From: Gammaproteobacteria bacterium
GTDB taxonomy: Bacteria > Pseudomonadota > Gammaproteobacteria > Coxiellales > Coxiellaceae
Assembly (NCBI GenBank): GCA_026399315.1
Contig: JAPLRF010000026.1
Span: 92,242-149,699 of the forward strand
DNA length: 57,458 nucleotides
Reading direction: 5' to 3'
Within the stretch, counting starts at the first letter, position 1; every line of letters begins with the position of its first letter. Both the position numbers and the translations under genes were made by a program. The notes beneath the pieces were generated by a model. That model made no database searches. It was not told where the DNA came from and saw nothing but the letters and a program-made list of their open reading frames with translations. Below, piece by piece: positions 34,883 to 44,679 of the stretch.

Positions 34883-35447
34883 TTTCTGTTTTATTTTGCA
34901 AGCGCGTAATGTTGTCTTTGTGTTTCCAGATAACCAGTGCGGCAATCAGGATGGCGGGAAAGAAGTAAGCGCTTTGGCTTAAAATAAGTAAAAAAACAGG
35001 GGCTAAAACAACAGAGAGTATGGATGCCAGCGATGAATACCGCGTTAAGAATGCAATGGTTGCCCATGCTGCTGCCATTAAGATGCCTGATATAAAGGAT
35101 AACCCTAAAACAACGCCCACTGCAGTTGCAACACCTTTACCGCCTTTAAAACCAAAATAAACTGGATAAACGTGCCCAACAACCGCAAGGAAAGCAACAA
35201 GCCCTAAATCAAGCCCGTGAACGTGAAGAATGTGGCCGATCCAAACAGCCAGCAAGCCTTTTAACATGTCGCCCGCTAAAACCAGCGCAGCTTGTTTTTT
35301 GCCAGAAAGACGCAGCACATTGGTAGCGCCGGCGTTACCAGAACCTGCGGTACGCGGATCAGGTGTTTTTAACACCTTGGAAATAATAATGCTGGATGAT
35401 ACGGAACCTAAAAGATAAGCGACAATGAGCGCGATCAATGCTGACAT
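34866..35447 (-). CDS. plsY: Glycerol-3-phosphate acyltransferase PlsY
   Basis: A 193-residue membrane protein with about five hydrophobic segments and the three PlsY motifs: SGNAGATNVLR, the FGFKGGKGVAT glycine-rich loop, and the later segment around TRYSSLAS. It transfers acyl groups from acyl-phosphate to glycerol-3-phosphate, the first step of phospholipid synthesis, together with PlsX. Its 3' end overlaps the S10 peptidase gene by 17 bp. The oligoribonuclease gene lies 11 bp upstream on the same strand. Confidence 0.95.
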   Translation of the reverse strand: MSALIALIVAYLLGSVSSSIIISKVLKTPDPRTAGSGNAGATNVLRLSGKKQAALVLAGDMLKGLLAVWIGHILHVHGLDLGLVAFLAVVGHVYPVYFGFKGGKGVATAVGVVLGLSFISGILMAAAWATIAFLTRYSSLASILSVVLAPVFLLILSQSAYFFPAILIAALVIWKHKDNITRLQNKTETKIAF

Positions 35448-35458
35448 ACTAAATCTCC

Positions 35459-36007
35459 TTATTTAAAAAAATATTTTCTATAATACCTTAATTCTTCAAT
35501 TGAATCGCGAATATCCTGTAGCGCAAGGTGTGTTGATTCCTTTTTAAAGCCATCCACAATAGAAGGCGCCCATTTTTGCGCAAGAATCTTCACTGTGCTG
35601 ACGTCTAATTGGCGATAGTGAAAAAAGCTTTCCAATGTTGGCATGTATTTTAATAAAAAACGACGATCTTGATAAATTGTGTTGCCGCAAATAGGGGACG
35701 TTTTTTCGGGTACGTATTGTTTGAGAAAAGCGATTGTTTCTGCTTCTGCTCTGGTTTCAGAGATATTACTTTGTTGAACACGCTGCGTTAAACCGGATTT
35801 GCCGTGTTGATCTGTGCACCAGCTATTCATTTGGTCTAACTCTGTTTGCGCTTGGTGAATGGCGAATACCGGGCCTTCTGAAATGATATTCAAATTAGAG
35901 TCGGTAACGATTGAGGCAATTTCCAGTATGCGATCCTGTTCCGGATTTAAGCCTGTCATTTCAAGATCGATCCAAATCAGATTATTTTCACTTATTTTAG
36001 GTGTCAT
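35459..36007 (-). CDS. orn: Oligoribonuclease
   Basis: A 182-residue DEDDh exonuclease that finishes RNA turnover by cleaving short oligoribonucleotides, including pGpG. Motifs are [20 protein letters not shown] (Exo I), a second acidic motif in [12 protein letters not shown] and the final [14 protein letters not shown]. The length equals that of other Orn proteins. It is probably co-transcribed with plsY. Confidence 0.96.
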   Translation of the reverse strand: MTPKISENNLIWIDLEMTGLNPEQDRILEIASIVTDSNLNIISEGPVFAIHQAQTELDQMNSWCTDQHGKSGLTQRVQQSNISETRAEAETIAFLKQYVPEKTSPICGNTIYQDRRFLLKYMPTLESFFHYRQLDVSTVKILAQKWAPSIVDGFKKESTHLALQDIRDSIEELRYYRKYFFK

Positions 36008-36100
36008 TTTGATGTCTTAATAAATTGTTAATTTCGATATGCTTCAATATACTCTTTCAAGAAATTGATAGCCAATGAAACAATCAAAAGAGGTTTTAAG

Positions 36101-36376
36101 ATGAGCAAAGCAGCACTGAGCGATAAAAAAGGCAATCCTATTTTAAATGTAGAGGCGCAAGGCGCAAAAGTGGTTTTTACAACGCCAGGCGGTGGGCAGC
36201 CTTCTAAGGATCAACTCAGGGCGATGGGTGTTTCTAACGCTGTGATTCCGGGCAACCCTCAAAAAAATCCTAATAATTTTTTTACTCACGCCAACACAAA
36301 TGTACAAGACGCGGCAAAAAGCGCCAATGCAGCAGCAAGACGAGATTTGAAACAGCAATACAGACGGTTTAATTAA
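36101..36376 (+). CDS. Small hypothetical protein of 91 residues
   Basis: The ATG at 36101 follows an AGAGG ribosome-binding site. The protein is soluble and rich in Gly, Asn, Ala and Gln, ending in a basic RRDLKQQYRRFN. It has no signal peptide, membrane segment or family that I recognise. The upstream region contains a TTAAT direct repeat with 11-bp period (36017, 36028) that loosely resembles a PmrA box, at a level expected by chance. It is followed by a long hairpin at 36387-36462. Confidence 0.6.
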   Translation: MSKAALSDKKGNPILNVEAQGAKVVFTTPGGGQPSKDQLRAMGVSNAVIPGNPQKNPNNFFTHANTNVQDAAKSANAAARRDLKQQYRRFN

Positions 36377-36386
36377 AATTAAGCAT

Positions 36387-36462
36387 GATAAATTTGGCGT
36401 GGATGATTATGAAAGAGGTGTTTTAAAAACACCTCTGAATAATCATCCAAAGCCAATTTATC
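36387..36462 (+). terminator. Long near-perfect hairpin, possible terminator
   Basis: Arms of about 36 nt, GATAAATTTGGCGTGGATGA inward to GAGGTGTTT, pair with the following arm through AACACCTC to GCCAATTTATC, with only a few mismatches and a tiny loop. A short T-rich stretch follows (about 36463-36482). It lies between the small gene and guaB. It is unusually long for a rho-independent terminator and may instead be a small palindromic element. Confidence 0.55.
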
Positions 36463-36600
36463 ATTCCTTATTGTTTTATTTACTACGCTTGATTGTTTAA
36501 GTTGTTCAAATTTTAAAGCGGGAGCCGTAATATTTGTGGCGAAACGCCTCGCTTTACGATAGAATACCTTGCATTTATTCGACATTAACGAGGTGAATCA

Positions 36601-38076
36601 ATGCAAATCTTATCTGAAGCATTAACGTTCGATGATGTACTCCTGGTTCCTCATTATTCTGACATATTACCGAAAGATGCCAATCTTGCCACGTTCTTAA
36701 CGCGTGACATTCGATTAAATATCCCTGTTTTATCCGCTGCTATGGATACCGTGACCGAGCATCGTTTGGCTGTGTGTTTGGCTGAAGAAGGTGGCATCGG
36801 TATTTTGCATAAAAACATGTCGATTGAACAGCAAGCGCTTGAAGTACGCAAGGTGAAAAAATTTGAAAGTGGTGTGGTGAAAGACCCTATTACCGTCACA
36901 CCCAATACAACGATTCGCGAATTAATTGAATTAACCAATAAAAATAATATTTCAGGTATGCCAGTAGTAGAAGGAAAAAAATTAGTTGGCATTGTCACAA
37001 GCCGAGACATTCGTTTCGAAAATAATTTTGATCAGCTTGTTAAAAATGTGATGACGCCGAAAGAGCGATTAATCACCGTAAAAGAAGGTGTTTCACGCGA
37101 CGCTGTCATGACTTTGTTTCGTCAACACCGTATCGAAAAAATACTCATTGTAAATGATTCATTTGAATTACGCGGAATGTATACCGTCAAAGATATTTTA
37201 AAATCACAAACCAAACCTTTTGCAACGAAAAACGAAAATGGACAATTGCGTGTTGGTGCTGCTGTTACAACCGGAAAAGACACGGTTGACCGTGTTTCTG
37301 CCTTGGTTGCTGAAGGCGTTGATATTATTGTTGTGGATACGGCGCACGGTCATTCAAAAGGCGTGATTGAAACTATTCAATGGATTAAAAAAACGTACCC
37401 TGAGCAACAAGTCATGGGCGGCAATATTGCCACGGCAGACGCGGCCATCGCTTTAATGAAAGCGGGCGCTGATGCGATTAAAGTGGGCATGGGCCCGGGT
37501 TCAATTTGTACAACCCGAATTGTGGCCGGCATTGGCGTGCCGCAAATCACGGCGATTGCCGATGTGGTAAAGGCAGTTGCCGGTAAAAATATTCCTGTTA
37601 TTGCGGATGGCGGAATTCGTTTTTCAGGTGATGTATGCAAAGCCATTGCGGTTGGCGCATCGTGTGTGATGATCGGCGGATTATTTGCAGGCACAGAAGA
37701 AGCGCCAGGCGAAGTGATTTTATTTCAAGGACGATCTTATAAAGCGTATCGCGGCATGGGATCAGTGGGGGCAATGTCACAGGCGCATGGTTCAAGTGAT
37801 CGCTATTTTCAAGATAATCAAAGTGGCGACATCGAAAAATATGTTCCTCAAGGAATTGAAGGACGTGTTCCTTACAAGGGTTCATTGCGAAATATTTTGC
37901 ATCAATTGCTCGGGGGGTTGCGTTCATGCATGGGGTTTGTTGGATCGCCCGATATTGCGCACATGCAAAAACACGCTCAATTTGTGAAGATTACCAATGC
38001 CGGTATGCGCGAAAGCCATGCGCATGATGTGCAAATTACAAAAGAAGCGCCCAACTATTCACGAGAACAACAATGA
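36601..38076 (+). CDS. guaB: Inosine-5'-monophosphate dehydrogenase
   Basis: A 491-residue enzyme converting IMP to XMP with NAD. The N-terminus [19 protein letters not shown], paired CBS domains (about residues 95-200), the catalytic loop [18 protein letters not shown] with the active Cys, and [13 protein letters not shown] are all present. A GAGG ribosome-binding site precedes the ATG. guaA follows with a 4-bp ATGA overlap, the classic guaBA operon of de novo GMP synthesis. Confidence 0.98.
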   Translation: MQILSEALTFDDVLLVPHYSDILPKDANLATFLTRDIRLNIPVLSAAMDTVTEHRLAVCLAEEGGIGILHKNMSIEQQALEVRKVKKFESGVVKDPITVTPNTTIRELIELTNKNNISGMPVVEGKKLVGIVTSRDIRFENNFDQLVKNVMTPKERLITVKEGVSRDAVMTLFRQHRIEKILIVNDSFELRGMYTVKDILKSQTKPFATKNENGQLRVGAAVTTGKDTVDRVSALVAEGVDIIVVDTAHGHSKGVIETIQWIKKTYPEQQVMGGNIATADAAIALMKAGADAIKVGMGPGSICTTRIVAGIGVPQITAIADVVKAVAGKNIPVIADGGIRFSGDVCKAIAVGASCVMIGGLFAGTEEAPGEVILFQGRSYKAYRGMGSVGAMSQAHGSSDRYFQDNQSGDIEKYVPQGIEGRVPYKGSLRNILHQLLGGLRSCMGFVGSPDIAHMQKHAQFVKITNAGMRESHAHDVQITKEAPNYSREQQ

Positions 38077-39587
38077 TCCATCAATACCGCATTTTAATCA
38101 TCGATTTTGGTTCGCAATACGCGCAACTCATTGCGCGTCGTGTGCGCGAGTGTGGTGTGTATTGTGAAATCATGCACCCCTCCATTGCTGACGAAACGAT
38201 TAAAAAGTTTAATCCAAGCGGTATTATTTTATCAGGCGGCCCTGAAACCGTTGTTGAAAATAACACATTGCGCGCACCCAATATTACCTTTGAATTAAAT
38301 ATTCCCGTGTTGGGTGTTTGCTATGGTATGCAAACCATGGCAGCACAATTGGGTGGTGTTGTTGAAGCCAGTACCAAGCGTGAATTTGGGTATGCGAAAA
38401 CCGAAATTGATTTAAAAAACCCTTTGTTTCAAGATATTTCTGAAAAAGATATTAATGTGTGGATGAGTCATGGTGATCATGTCACGCAAATTCCGCCAGG
38501 TTTTATTGTTATCGCAAAGACAAATAATGCGCCTATTTCAGCAATTGCGAATACTGAAAAGCAATTTTATGCCGTGCAATTTCATCCGGAAGTGACGCAT
38601 ACACAGCATGGTTTAAAAATCATTGATAATTTCCTAAAAAAAATTTGTCACTGCGAAGCGCAGTGGACAACCAACAATATTATTGCTGAAAATATTGAAA
38701 AAATTAGAAAAGAAGTGGGTGATGAAAAAGTATTGCTGGCATTATCGGGCGGCGTTGATTCTTCTGTGTTGGCCGCATTATTGCATAAAGCCATTGGTGA
38801 TCAATTAATTTGTGTGTTTGTTGATACAGGATTAATGCGCAAAAATGAAGGCGATCAAGTGATGCGAGTTTTTGCGGATAATTTGGGTGTGCAAGTGATT
38901 CGTGTTGACGCCCAAGATTTATTTCTGAAAAGAAAAAGCATTGGAAAAACATTTATTGATATCTTTGAAACTGAATCCGAGAAGTTGCAGGGTATTCGAT
39001 TTTTAGCGCAAGGAACCATTTATCCTGATGTCATTGAATCTGGAAAAGCATCATCAGGTACATCACACACTATTAAATCGCATCATAATGTTGGAGGATT
39101 GCCGGAAAACATGCGCTTTGCATTAATTGAACCCTTGCGGGAATTATTTAAAGATGAAGTGCGCACGCTGGGCATTCAATTGGGTTTGCCGCCTTCGATG
39201 GTTTATCGTCATCCTTTTCCGGGTGTTGGTTTGGGTATTCGCATTTTGGGCGAAGTGAAAAAAGATTATATTAAAATACTGCAGGATGCCGATGATATTT
39301 TTATTGCCGCTTTGCGCGAACATCATCTATATGATGAAGTGAGTCAGGCTTTTGCTGTATTTTTGCCGGTAAAGTCAGTCGGCGTGAAAGGGGATGCGCG
39401 CTGTTATGAGTATGTCATTGCATTGCGTGCCGTTAAAACAATTGATTTTATGACGGCTGAATGGGCTGAGTTGCCGCATGCGTTTTTGGCAGAAGTGAGC
39501 AATAAAATTTTAAATGAAGTCGCGCATGTTTCACGCGTTGTATACGATATTTCTGGAAAACCACCCTCGACGATTGAATGGGAATAG
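38073..39587 (+). CDS. guaA: GMP synthase (glutamine-hydrolysing), with a short internal deletion
   Basis: A 504-residue enzyme aminating XMP to GMP. The N-terminal glutaminase has [10 protein letters not shown] (Cys nucleophile) and QFHPEVTHT (His/Glu). The ATP-pyrophosphatase P-loop is [16 protein letters not shown], and the dimerisation domain ends [10 protein letters not shown]. Compared with the E. coli sequence as I remember it, about 11 residues are missing at [10 protein letters not shown], where the family has a longer ...FL-x-x-L-x-G-x-x-DPE-x-KRK segment. The family HPFPGPGLG is HPFPGVGLG here. The frame is otherwise continuous, so the protein is probably made; activity is uncertain. 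Confidence 0.95.
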   Translation: MIHQYRILIIDFGSQYAQLIARRVRECGVYCEIMHPSIADETIKKFNPSGIILSGGPETVVENNTLRAPNITFELNIPVLGVCYGMQTMAAQLGGVVEASTKREFGYAKTEIDLKNPLFQDISEKDINVWMSHGDHVTQIPPGFIVIAKTNNAPISAIANTEKQFYAVQFHPEVTHTQHGLKIIDNFLKKICHCEAQWTTNNIIAENIEKIRKEVGDEKVLLALSGGVDSSVLAALLHKAIGDQLICVFVDTGLMRKNEGDQVMRVFADNLGVQVIRVDAQDLFLKRKSIGKTFIDIFETESEKLQGIRFLAQGTIYPDVIESGKASSGTSHTIKSHHNVGGLPENMRFALIEPLRELFKDEVRTLGIQLGLPPSMVYRHPFPGVGLGIRILGEVKKDYIKILQDADDIFIAALREHHLYDEVSQAFAVFLPVKSVGVKGDARCYEYVIALRAVKTIDFMTAEWAELPHAFLAEVSNKILNEVAHVSRVVYDISGKPPSTIEWE

Positions 39588-39596
39588 AAGTTTAAT

Positions 39597-40118
<522 letters not shown>

Positions 40119-40224
40119 ATTCTCAGCAACATTAAGTCAGCATTAATTCATTAAAGGTCATTGATATAGCGATTTTATCACTGTATTGTGCAGTAAATTT
40201 GTTCAATATCCAGCAGGTAATCTT

Positions 40225-42624
40225 ATGCGGTATAATTCGGATTGTTCTTCATTTAGTCATGATCCTTATGGATCAAGTGTGTTAAGCGATACGCAGGCAA
40301 GCGACAATAATTTTCCACAGCCCCCCTTAATGCCTGTCCCTGCAATGCCTTCTGTTCATGTTGATGTTTCTAGAAAAATGGCCGCAACCATTACTGAGTT
40401 GCAAAAAAAATTAATTACAGCGCAAAGGTTCTCCGGGGTACTTGCTCAATTACATGCAAAATTAACAGCAGACCTAATCGGCAAAAAAGATGTGATTTTG
40501 GAGGCGGAATTAAAAAAAGTAAATGATGAAAAAAATCAAAACGCAGCTGAATTAAAAGCTATTTCTGATTCTCTAACAATTAAAGAATTAGAATTGGAAA
40601 ATGAAAGATTACGCTTAGAAGGACTTGAAAAAAATTTAGCAGCGCAAGCAACAAGTTTGGATAAAAAAACGAGAAAAGAAGGCAGAAAAATCAGCGCTGA
40701 ACAATTTGCGGCACAGTTAACTGCTGAAAAATTGCAAGCCGAAGAGACAAAAAAGAATGAACTAGCGTTAGCACAAGCAGAAGCTGAAAAAGCAGCGCAA
40801 GCGCTTATTAAAAATCAGGCAGCAGAAGCGAACAGAGCACAAAAGGAATTAGAAAAGGCAGAAAAAATAGCAGCAGCATTTGAACTAAGAATTAAAAATG
40901 ATCTTGAGCGGAAAGTAGCGGCTGAGAAAAAGAAAGCTGATGAAGCAGTGGAGATTGAGAAAAGAAGAGCCGAAAAAAAAGCTATTCAAGAAAGTAAAGC
41001 TTTAATTAGCTCACAAAAACAACTCGAAGTGAAAATTCCGAAATCTGTCGAATCAAAAACAACGCTAGTCAAAAAAACAAAAAGAGAATTGGAAATTGAA
41101 AAAAGCGAAAAATTATTTCTACAGCGATATAATGATGTTATTAATTTAAGTGAAAAAACTGATTTCAGTTTGGATGCTGCGTTGGAGCCATTAAAGCGGA
41201 TTCTGCCCAATATTGAAAATGAAGGCTATCGATATGTTTTGACAAACATGCTTAAGGACTGCTCTTTTTTATCTGCTATGATTAAAAACAGAAAAACTGA
41301 CTGTGATTCTGAAAATAGCGCAATGCTTCTTTTTATCATTATTCATGTGCGGAATATACTTGAAAATGGGGCTTATGATTTCTCGGCATTTGGAAAAAGT
41401 ATTAGACCGCTCCCCAACAGTAAGAATCTCATTCAGTTTTTAAATAAAATTCATGCGTTTCTAGAAAACTTGAACGCGTTCTATATTGATTTTTCTGATC
41501 ACGTCAATGAGAAAACACATGGTTTATTCTCCTTGCATTTTAGCTTAATGATGCATTTCTCTGAACTGACCTATCAGAAAAATAAAGATGAGATTGTCGA
41601 TATAAAACAGAATATTGAATCTGTTGTGCATGATATTATAGTGCTCACCAGTGAAATTATTTCAGCAAAAATAAACATGACGAAAACAACTGTCGAAAAG
41701 CAATTTATTGATTTAAAAAATCGCACTGAAAATGCAGAAAAAAAACTATATCGGCTCTCGAGCTCGGCAACTGCGGCGCAGTCCCAGGCGACAGCGGGGC
41801 TATTTGGCGGCAGTAATGCGCGGTTATCAAAGCGCGAAAGTGAAATTCAAAAAGCAGTCGACGCTTATAGCGCTTCATATGCCAAGTATAAGAGTGTATG
41901 TCAGTGGAGCGTTGAAACGCTGCAGTATTTTTTACCGAAGGAACATTCAACCTTTCCAGGCGGTCCAAATTCATCCATTTACAGTGCATTTCAATTTATT
42001 TTTAAAATATGCCTTCGCATTGAACGCAATGAAGACCTGTATTTGATGGCCTTGCTCTTACATACTTATGCTCACGACATCAAAAACAAGAAGAAATGTT
42101 ATTTTGGTGAGGAAGTGAAGAACCCTGAAAAGGAAAACCCACTTCCAATAGCGTTAGCATATCTGTCTGATTTTCTTGATTTGCTGACAGTGCGCCCAGA
42201 AAAAAAATGCCCTGTTTTTTATGATCAGCTTAAGCCTATCCATTCAGATTTTATGACGTTTAAAAATTTGTTAATCGATATGTGTTTATATTTTTCCATT
42301 TTTATGAGCGGGATCGATATCCAGCGTGAGCAAAAGTTGTCTAACATTGTTTCTGATTTTGAGAAAAAAATCAGCATCATTATTAATTGCATGGTAAATA
42401 AAGCCGTGAATGAACCGCAGTTTTCTGTAGATGAGTCGTTTGCGCAATTGATAATGGATTTAGAAAAAACTTTTTTCGCTCTTTCTGAAGCTGATAATTA
42501 TGTGTCGATTGCATTAAAATCAGCGCTCGAAGATCAAGTAAGGTTATATCAGCTTCAATTTAGTCGTGTTTGCCGTCCGATATTGGAATTGTTACCGAAG
42601 GCTAGTCAGCGCTTAATGCAATAA
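40225..42624 (+). CDS. Large coiled-coil protein of unknown function; effector candidate
   Basis: A 799-residue protein. The ATG at 40225 follows a CAGGTAA ribosome-binding site. Residues of about 50-295 form a long Glu/Lys/Ala-rich coiled coil (for example EKIAAAFELRIKNDLERKV). The rest is helical and globular with no recognised motif. There is no signal peptide or membrane segment. A TTAA direct repeat with 11-bp period lies upstream at 40132 and 40143, a weak resemblance to a PmrA box that could be chance. It is followed 19 bp later by another unknown gene, probably in one operon. Long coiled coils are frequent in Legionella and Coxiella effectors, but no function can be given. Confidence 0.75.
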   Translation: MRYNSDCSSFSHDPYGSSVLSDTQASDNNFPQPPLMPVPAMPSVHVDVSRKMAATITELQKKLITAQRFSGVLAQLHAKLTADLIGKKDVILEAELKKVNDEKNQNAAELKAISDSLTIKELELENERLRLEGLEKNLAAQATSLDKKTRKEGRKISAEQFAAQLTAEKLQAEETKKNELALAQAEAEKAAQALIKNQAAEANRAQKELEKAEKIAAAFELRIKNDLERKVAAEKKKADEAVEIEKRRAEKKAIQESKALISSQKQLEVKIPKSVESKTTLVKKTKRELEIEKSEKLFLQRYNDVINLSEKTDFSLDAALEPLKRILPNIENEGYRYVLTNMLKDCSFLSAMIKNRKTDCDSENSAMLLFIIIHVRNILENGAYDFSAFGKSIRPLPNSKNLIQFLNKIHAFLENLNAFYIDFSDHVNEKTHGLFSLHFSLMMHFSELTYQKNKDEIVDIKQNIESVVHDIIVLTSEIISAKINMTKTTVEKQFIDLKNRTENAEKKLYRLSSSATAAQSQATAGLFGGSNARLSKRESEIQKAVDAYSASYAKYKSVCQWSVETLQYFLPKEHSTFPGGPNSSIYSAFQFIFKICLRIERNEDLYLMALLLHTYAHDIKNKKKCYFGEEVKNPEKENPLPIALAYLSDFLDLLTVRPEKKCPVFYDQLKPIHSDFMTFKNLLIDMCLYFSIFMSGIDIQREQKLSNIVSDFEKKISIIINCMVNKAVNEPQFSVDESFAQLIMDLEKTFFALSEADNYVSIALKSALEDQVRLYQLQFSRVCRPILELLPKASQRLMQ

Positions 42625-42643
42625 TTGATGGGAGAAATACTTT

Positions 42644-44002
42644 ATGAGCAGAAAAAATAATGTTGTTAAAAAAACCAGCAAAAAAACTTATTCCCTTGTG
42701 AATGCTGGCTATGCGCAGGACAGTGAATTCAATAGATTCACTGTGCATTACAATATTATGCGTGATCAATCCTATGTGAATTTATTGAATTATGCGGCAT
42801 TTCAGTTACCAAAAAATTACACGGAGGCGCTGTGTGATGCGTCAAATTCAATCTCAACCAAAATGCACATTGTTTTTGAATCGAATCGAAGGAGTGAATT
42901 TGATTTGTTGTTGGTTAATGTTGAAAAAAAACGAGTTGAAGCAAAAAGAATTGCAGATGCCAGGGTAAAAAAGCTATCTGAAAAGATAGAAAAAGCAGTA
43001 GTAGATGAAGTTACGCTGAGACAAGCCATAAAAGATGATCAAATATTATCTTATAAAAAGCTGGAAGGAGTGCATACCAGAGGTCATCGATTATTTTCTG
43101 CAGAAAAAAGGGATGCTGTTCAGGAATGCCTGAAAGAGCAGGAATTAAATACTAAGCGTAAAACGATTTTAAGATTAAGCAAATTCCACGCTAAGATATT
43201 TGCTCAAAATTATGCAGACAGAAAAGAGAGTTTACTGGCATACATTAAACTTTTTACCGATAAATTTAATGAAGGTATTTCTAATGATCATAAGTGTATT
43301 GTATTGAACCTGCTCGTTAACTTGAAAACATTGGTTTATTACTGTGAGATGCTCGAACGTAGTCCTGCAATAGCGGCAATACTTGTCCATCTTAGCGCCT
43401 TGCGCTTTATTAATGTCCTCGTCATTTTTTTTCAAAAAAGAGATCTGGTCGTTTTGCAATATCATCCCATAATGGTTGAATTAACAACTTTAATCGAAAG
43501 CGCAGGTTTTACGTCTGACCCTAGGTCATTTTTACCTGAAGCGTGTGCCGTGTCTATCGGTTTGGCTAATATTCACAACGGTCTTTTAACGCATCATTAC
43601 AGTTTATTGTTACAGGATGTAAACGCATTTCTGCCTGTTTCCAATGATAATAAATTATTTAACGATTTGGAAAGCTTGATCATCAGTGTTTTTGATAAGT
43701 TTTTTTCTGCTTGCGTGGAAGAAGAAGGCACAGATCATCCTGTTTTCAGCAATCAATATTCGTCTGAATTAGAATCGACCATAAAGATCGTTTTGAATTT
43801 TTTTAATGTATTACAAGCTAAACTTTTATCCTTGATGTCAAATACCAAAACCGCGCAATTTATTACTCCCGTTCACACCAGTTTGAAAACACTTTTGCCA
43901 GGCTTAGAACAATCGTGCGGTCAATTTTTGAAACGTTCTCGCTCGAAGGGCTCGCAAGGGGCGGTTGTGCAATCAATGGCCGCAAGCGCTCCCAAGATGT
44001 AA
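42644..44002 (+). CDS. Unknown helical protein, second gene of a two-gene unit
   Basis: A 452-residue soluble protein with a GGGAGAAA ribosome-binding site. A coiled-coil stretch at about residues 75-175 is rich in Lys, Glu and Arg (VEKKRVEAKRIADARVKKL). The remainder is helical with hydrophobic patches, and the C-terminus is basic and serine-rich (FLKRSRSKGS). The general layout resembles the C-terminal half of the preceding protein, so the two may be distant paralogues; I cannot prove this by eye. Confidence 0.7.
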   Translation: MSRKNNVVKKTSKKTYSLVNAGYAQDSEFNRFTVHYNIMRDQSYVNLLNYAAFQLPKNYTEALCDASNSISTKMHIVFESNRRSEFDLLLVNVEKKRVEAKRIADARVKKLSEKIEKAVVDEVTLRQAIKDDQILSYKKLEGVHTRGHRLFSAEKRDAVQECLKEQELNTKRKTILRLSKFHAKIFAQNYADRKESLLAYIKLFTDKFNEGISNDHKCIVLNLLVNLKTLVYYCEMLERSPAIAAILVHLSALRFINVLVIFFQKRDLVVLQYHPIMVELTTLIESAGFTSDPRSFLPEACAVSIGLANIHNGLLTHHYSLLLQDVNAFLPVSNDNKLFNDLESLIISVFDKFFSACVEEEGTDHPVFSNQYSSELESTIKIVLNFFNVLQAKLLSLMSNTKTAQFITPVHTSLKTLLPGLEQSCGQFLKRSRSKGSQGAVVQSMAASAPKM

Positions 44003-44040
44003 AATCTGTTCCGAGTCTGTTTTATCGTTGTTGATCTCTG

Positions 44041-44084
44041 TGCTATGATCTCTTTTTTATTTATATAATTTAAGGATCATAGCA
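44041..44084 (+). promoter_or_regulatory. 10-bp perfect inverted repeat flanking the ppa -10 and ribosome-binding site
   Basis: TGCTATGATC at 44041-44050 is the exact reverse complement of 44075-44084. TATAAT at 44064-44069 lies between the arms. The right arm overlaps AAGGA (44072-44076) and ends directly before the ppa ATG. It may be an operator, or a hairpin masking the ribosome-binding site if transcription starts upstream of the left arm. Confidence 0.5.
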
Positions 44085-44624
44085 ATGTCAGCGCTCAGTT
44101 CACTCTCCCCCGGTAAAAATATTCCTGATGATTTTAATGTCGTTATTGAAATTTCCGCTAACGGTACGCCTGTTAAGTATGAAATGGACAAAGATTCCGG
44201 CTTCTTGATGGTCGATCGTTTCATGCCTTCCGCGATGCATTACCCTTGTAACTATGGCTTTGTGCCAAACACCTTGTCAAATGATGGTGATCCTGTCGAT
44301 GTATTGGTGATGACGCCATACCCTGTTCAAGCAGGAATATTAATGCGCTGCAGGGCGGTGGGTGTTTTGCAAATGACGGATGAGTCAGGTGAAGATTACA
44401 AAATTCTGGCCTTGCCCATTGAAAAAACCTGTATTCACTACGCGCATATGAAAACATTGAGCGATATTCCGGAAATCACCCGCCATTCTATTTCTCACTT
44501 TTTCGAAAACTATAAAAAATTAGAAAAAAACAAATGGGTTAAAATAGGCGACTGGCTAGATAAGGATGCTGCCGCTAAAGAAATCAATGATAGTATAGAA
44601 CGATATTTAAAGCCTCAAGCGTAA
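44085..44624 (+). CDS. ppa: Inorganic pyrophosphatase (family I)
   Basis: A 179-residue soluble enzyme hydrolysing pyrophosphate. The N-terminus has IEISANGTPVKYEMDKDSG, then MHYPCNYGFVPNTL, and the metal-binding signature DGDPVDVLVM. The length is normal. It is preceded by the inverted repeat at 44041-44084 and followed by putA after 55 bp. Confidence 0.97.
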   Translation: MSALSSLSPGKNIPDDFNVVIEISANGTPVKYEMDKDSGFLMVDRFMPSAMHYPCNYGFVPNTLSNDGDPVDVLVMTPYPVQAGILMRCRAVGVLQMTDESGEDYKILALPIEKTCIHYAHMKTLSDIPEITRHSISHFFENYKKLEKNKWVKIGDWLDKDAAAKEINDSIERYLKPQA

Positions 44625-44679
44625 GTGATTAAACCCCTGAGCGTAAGAGAGTGGAAGTGACAATCAAAAAGGAGTTCCC

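Noticed and set aside
36016..36032. TTAAT direct repeat with 11-bp period upstream of the 91-residue gene, resembling a PmrA box
   Set aside because: The second half-site lacks the C and the wider consensus. In AT-rich DNA of this length several TTAA pairs at this spacing are expected by chance, so I did not list it as a regulatory site.
40131..40147. ATTAA direct repeat upstream of the coiled-coil gene, also PmrA-like
   Set aside because: Both half-sites start with A where the consensus has C, and the frequency is at chance level. I mention it only in the gene entry.
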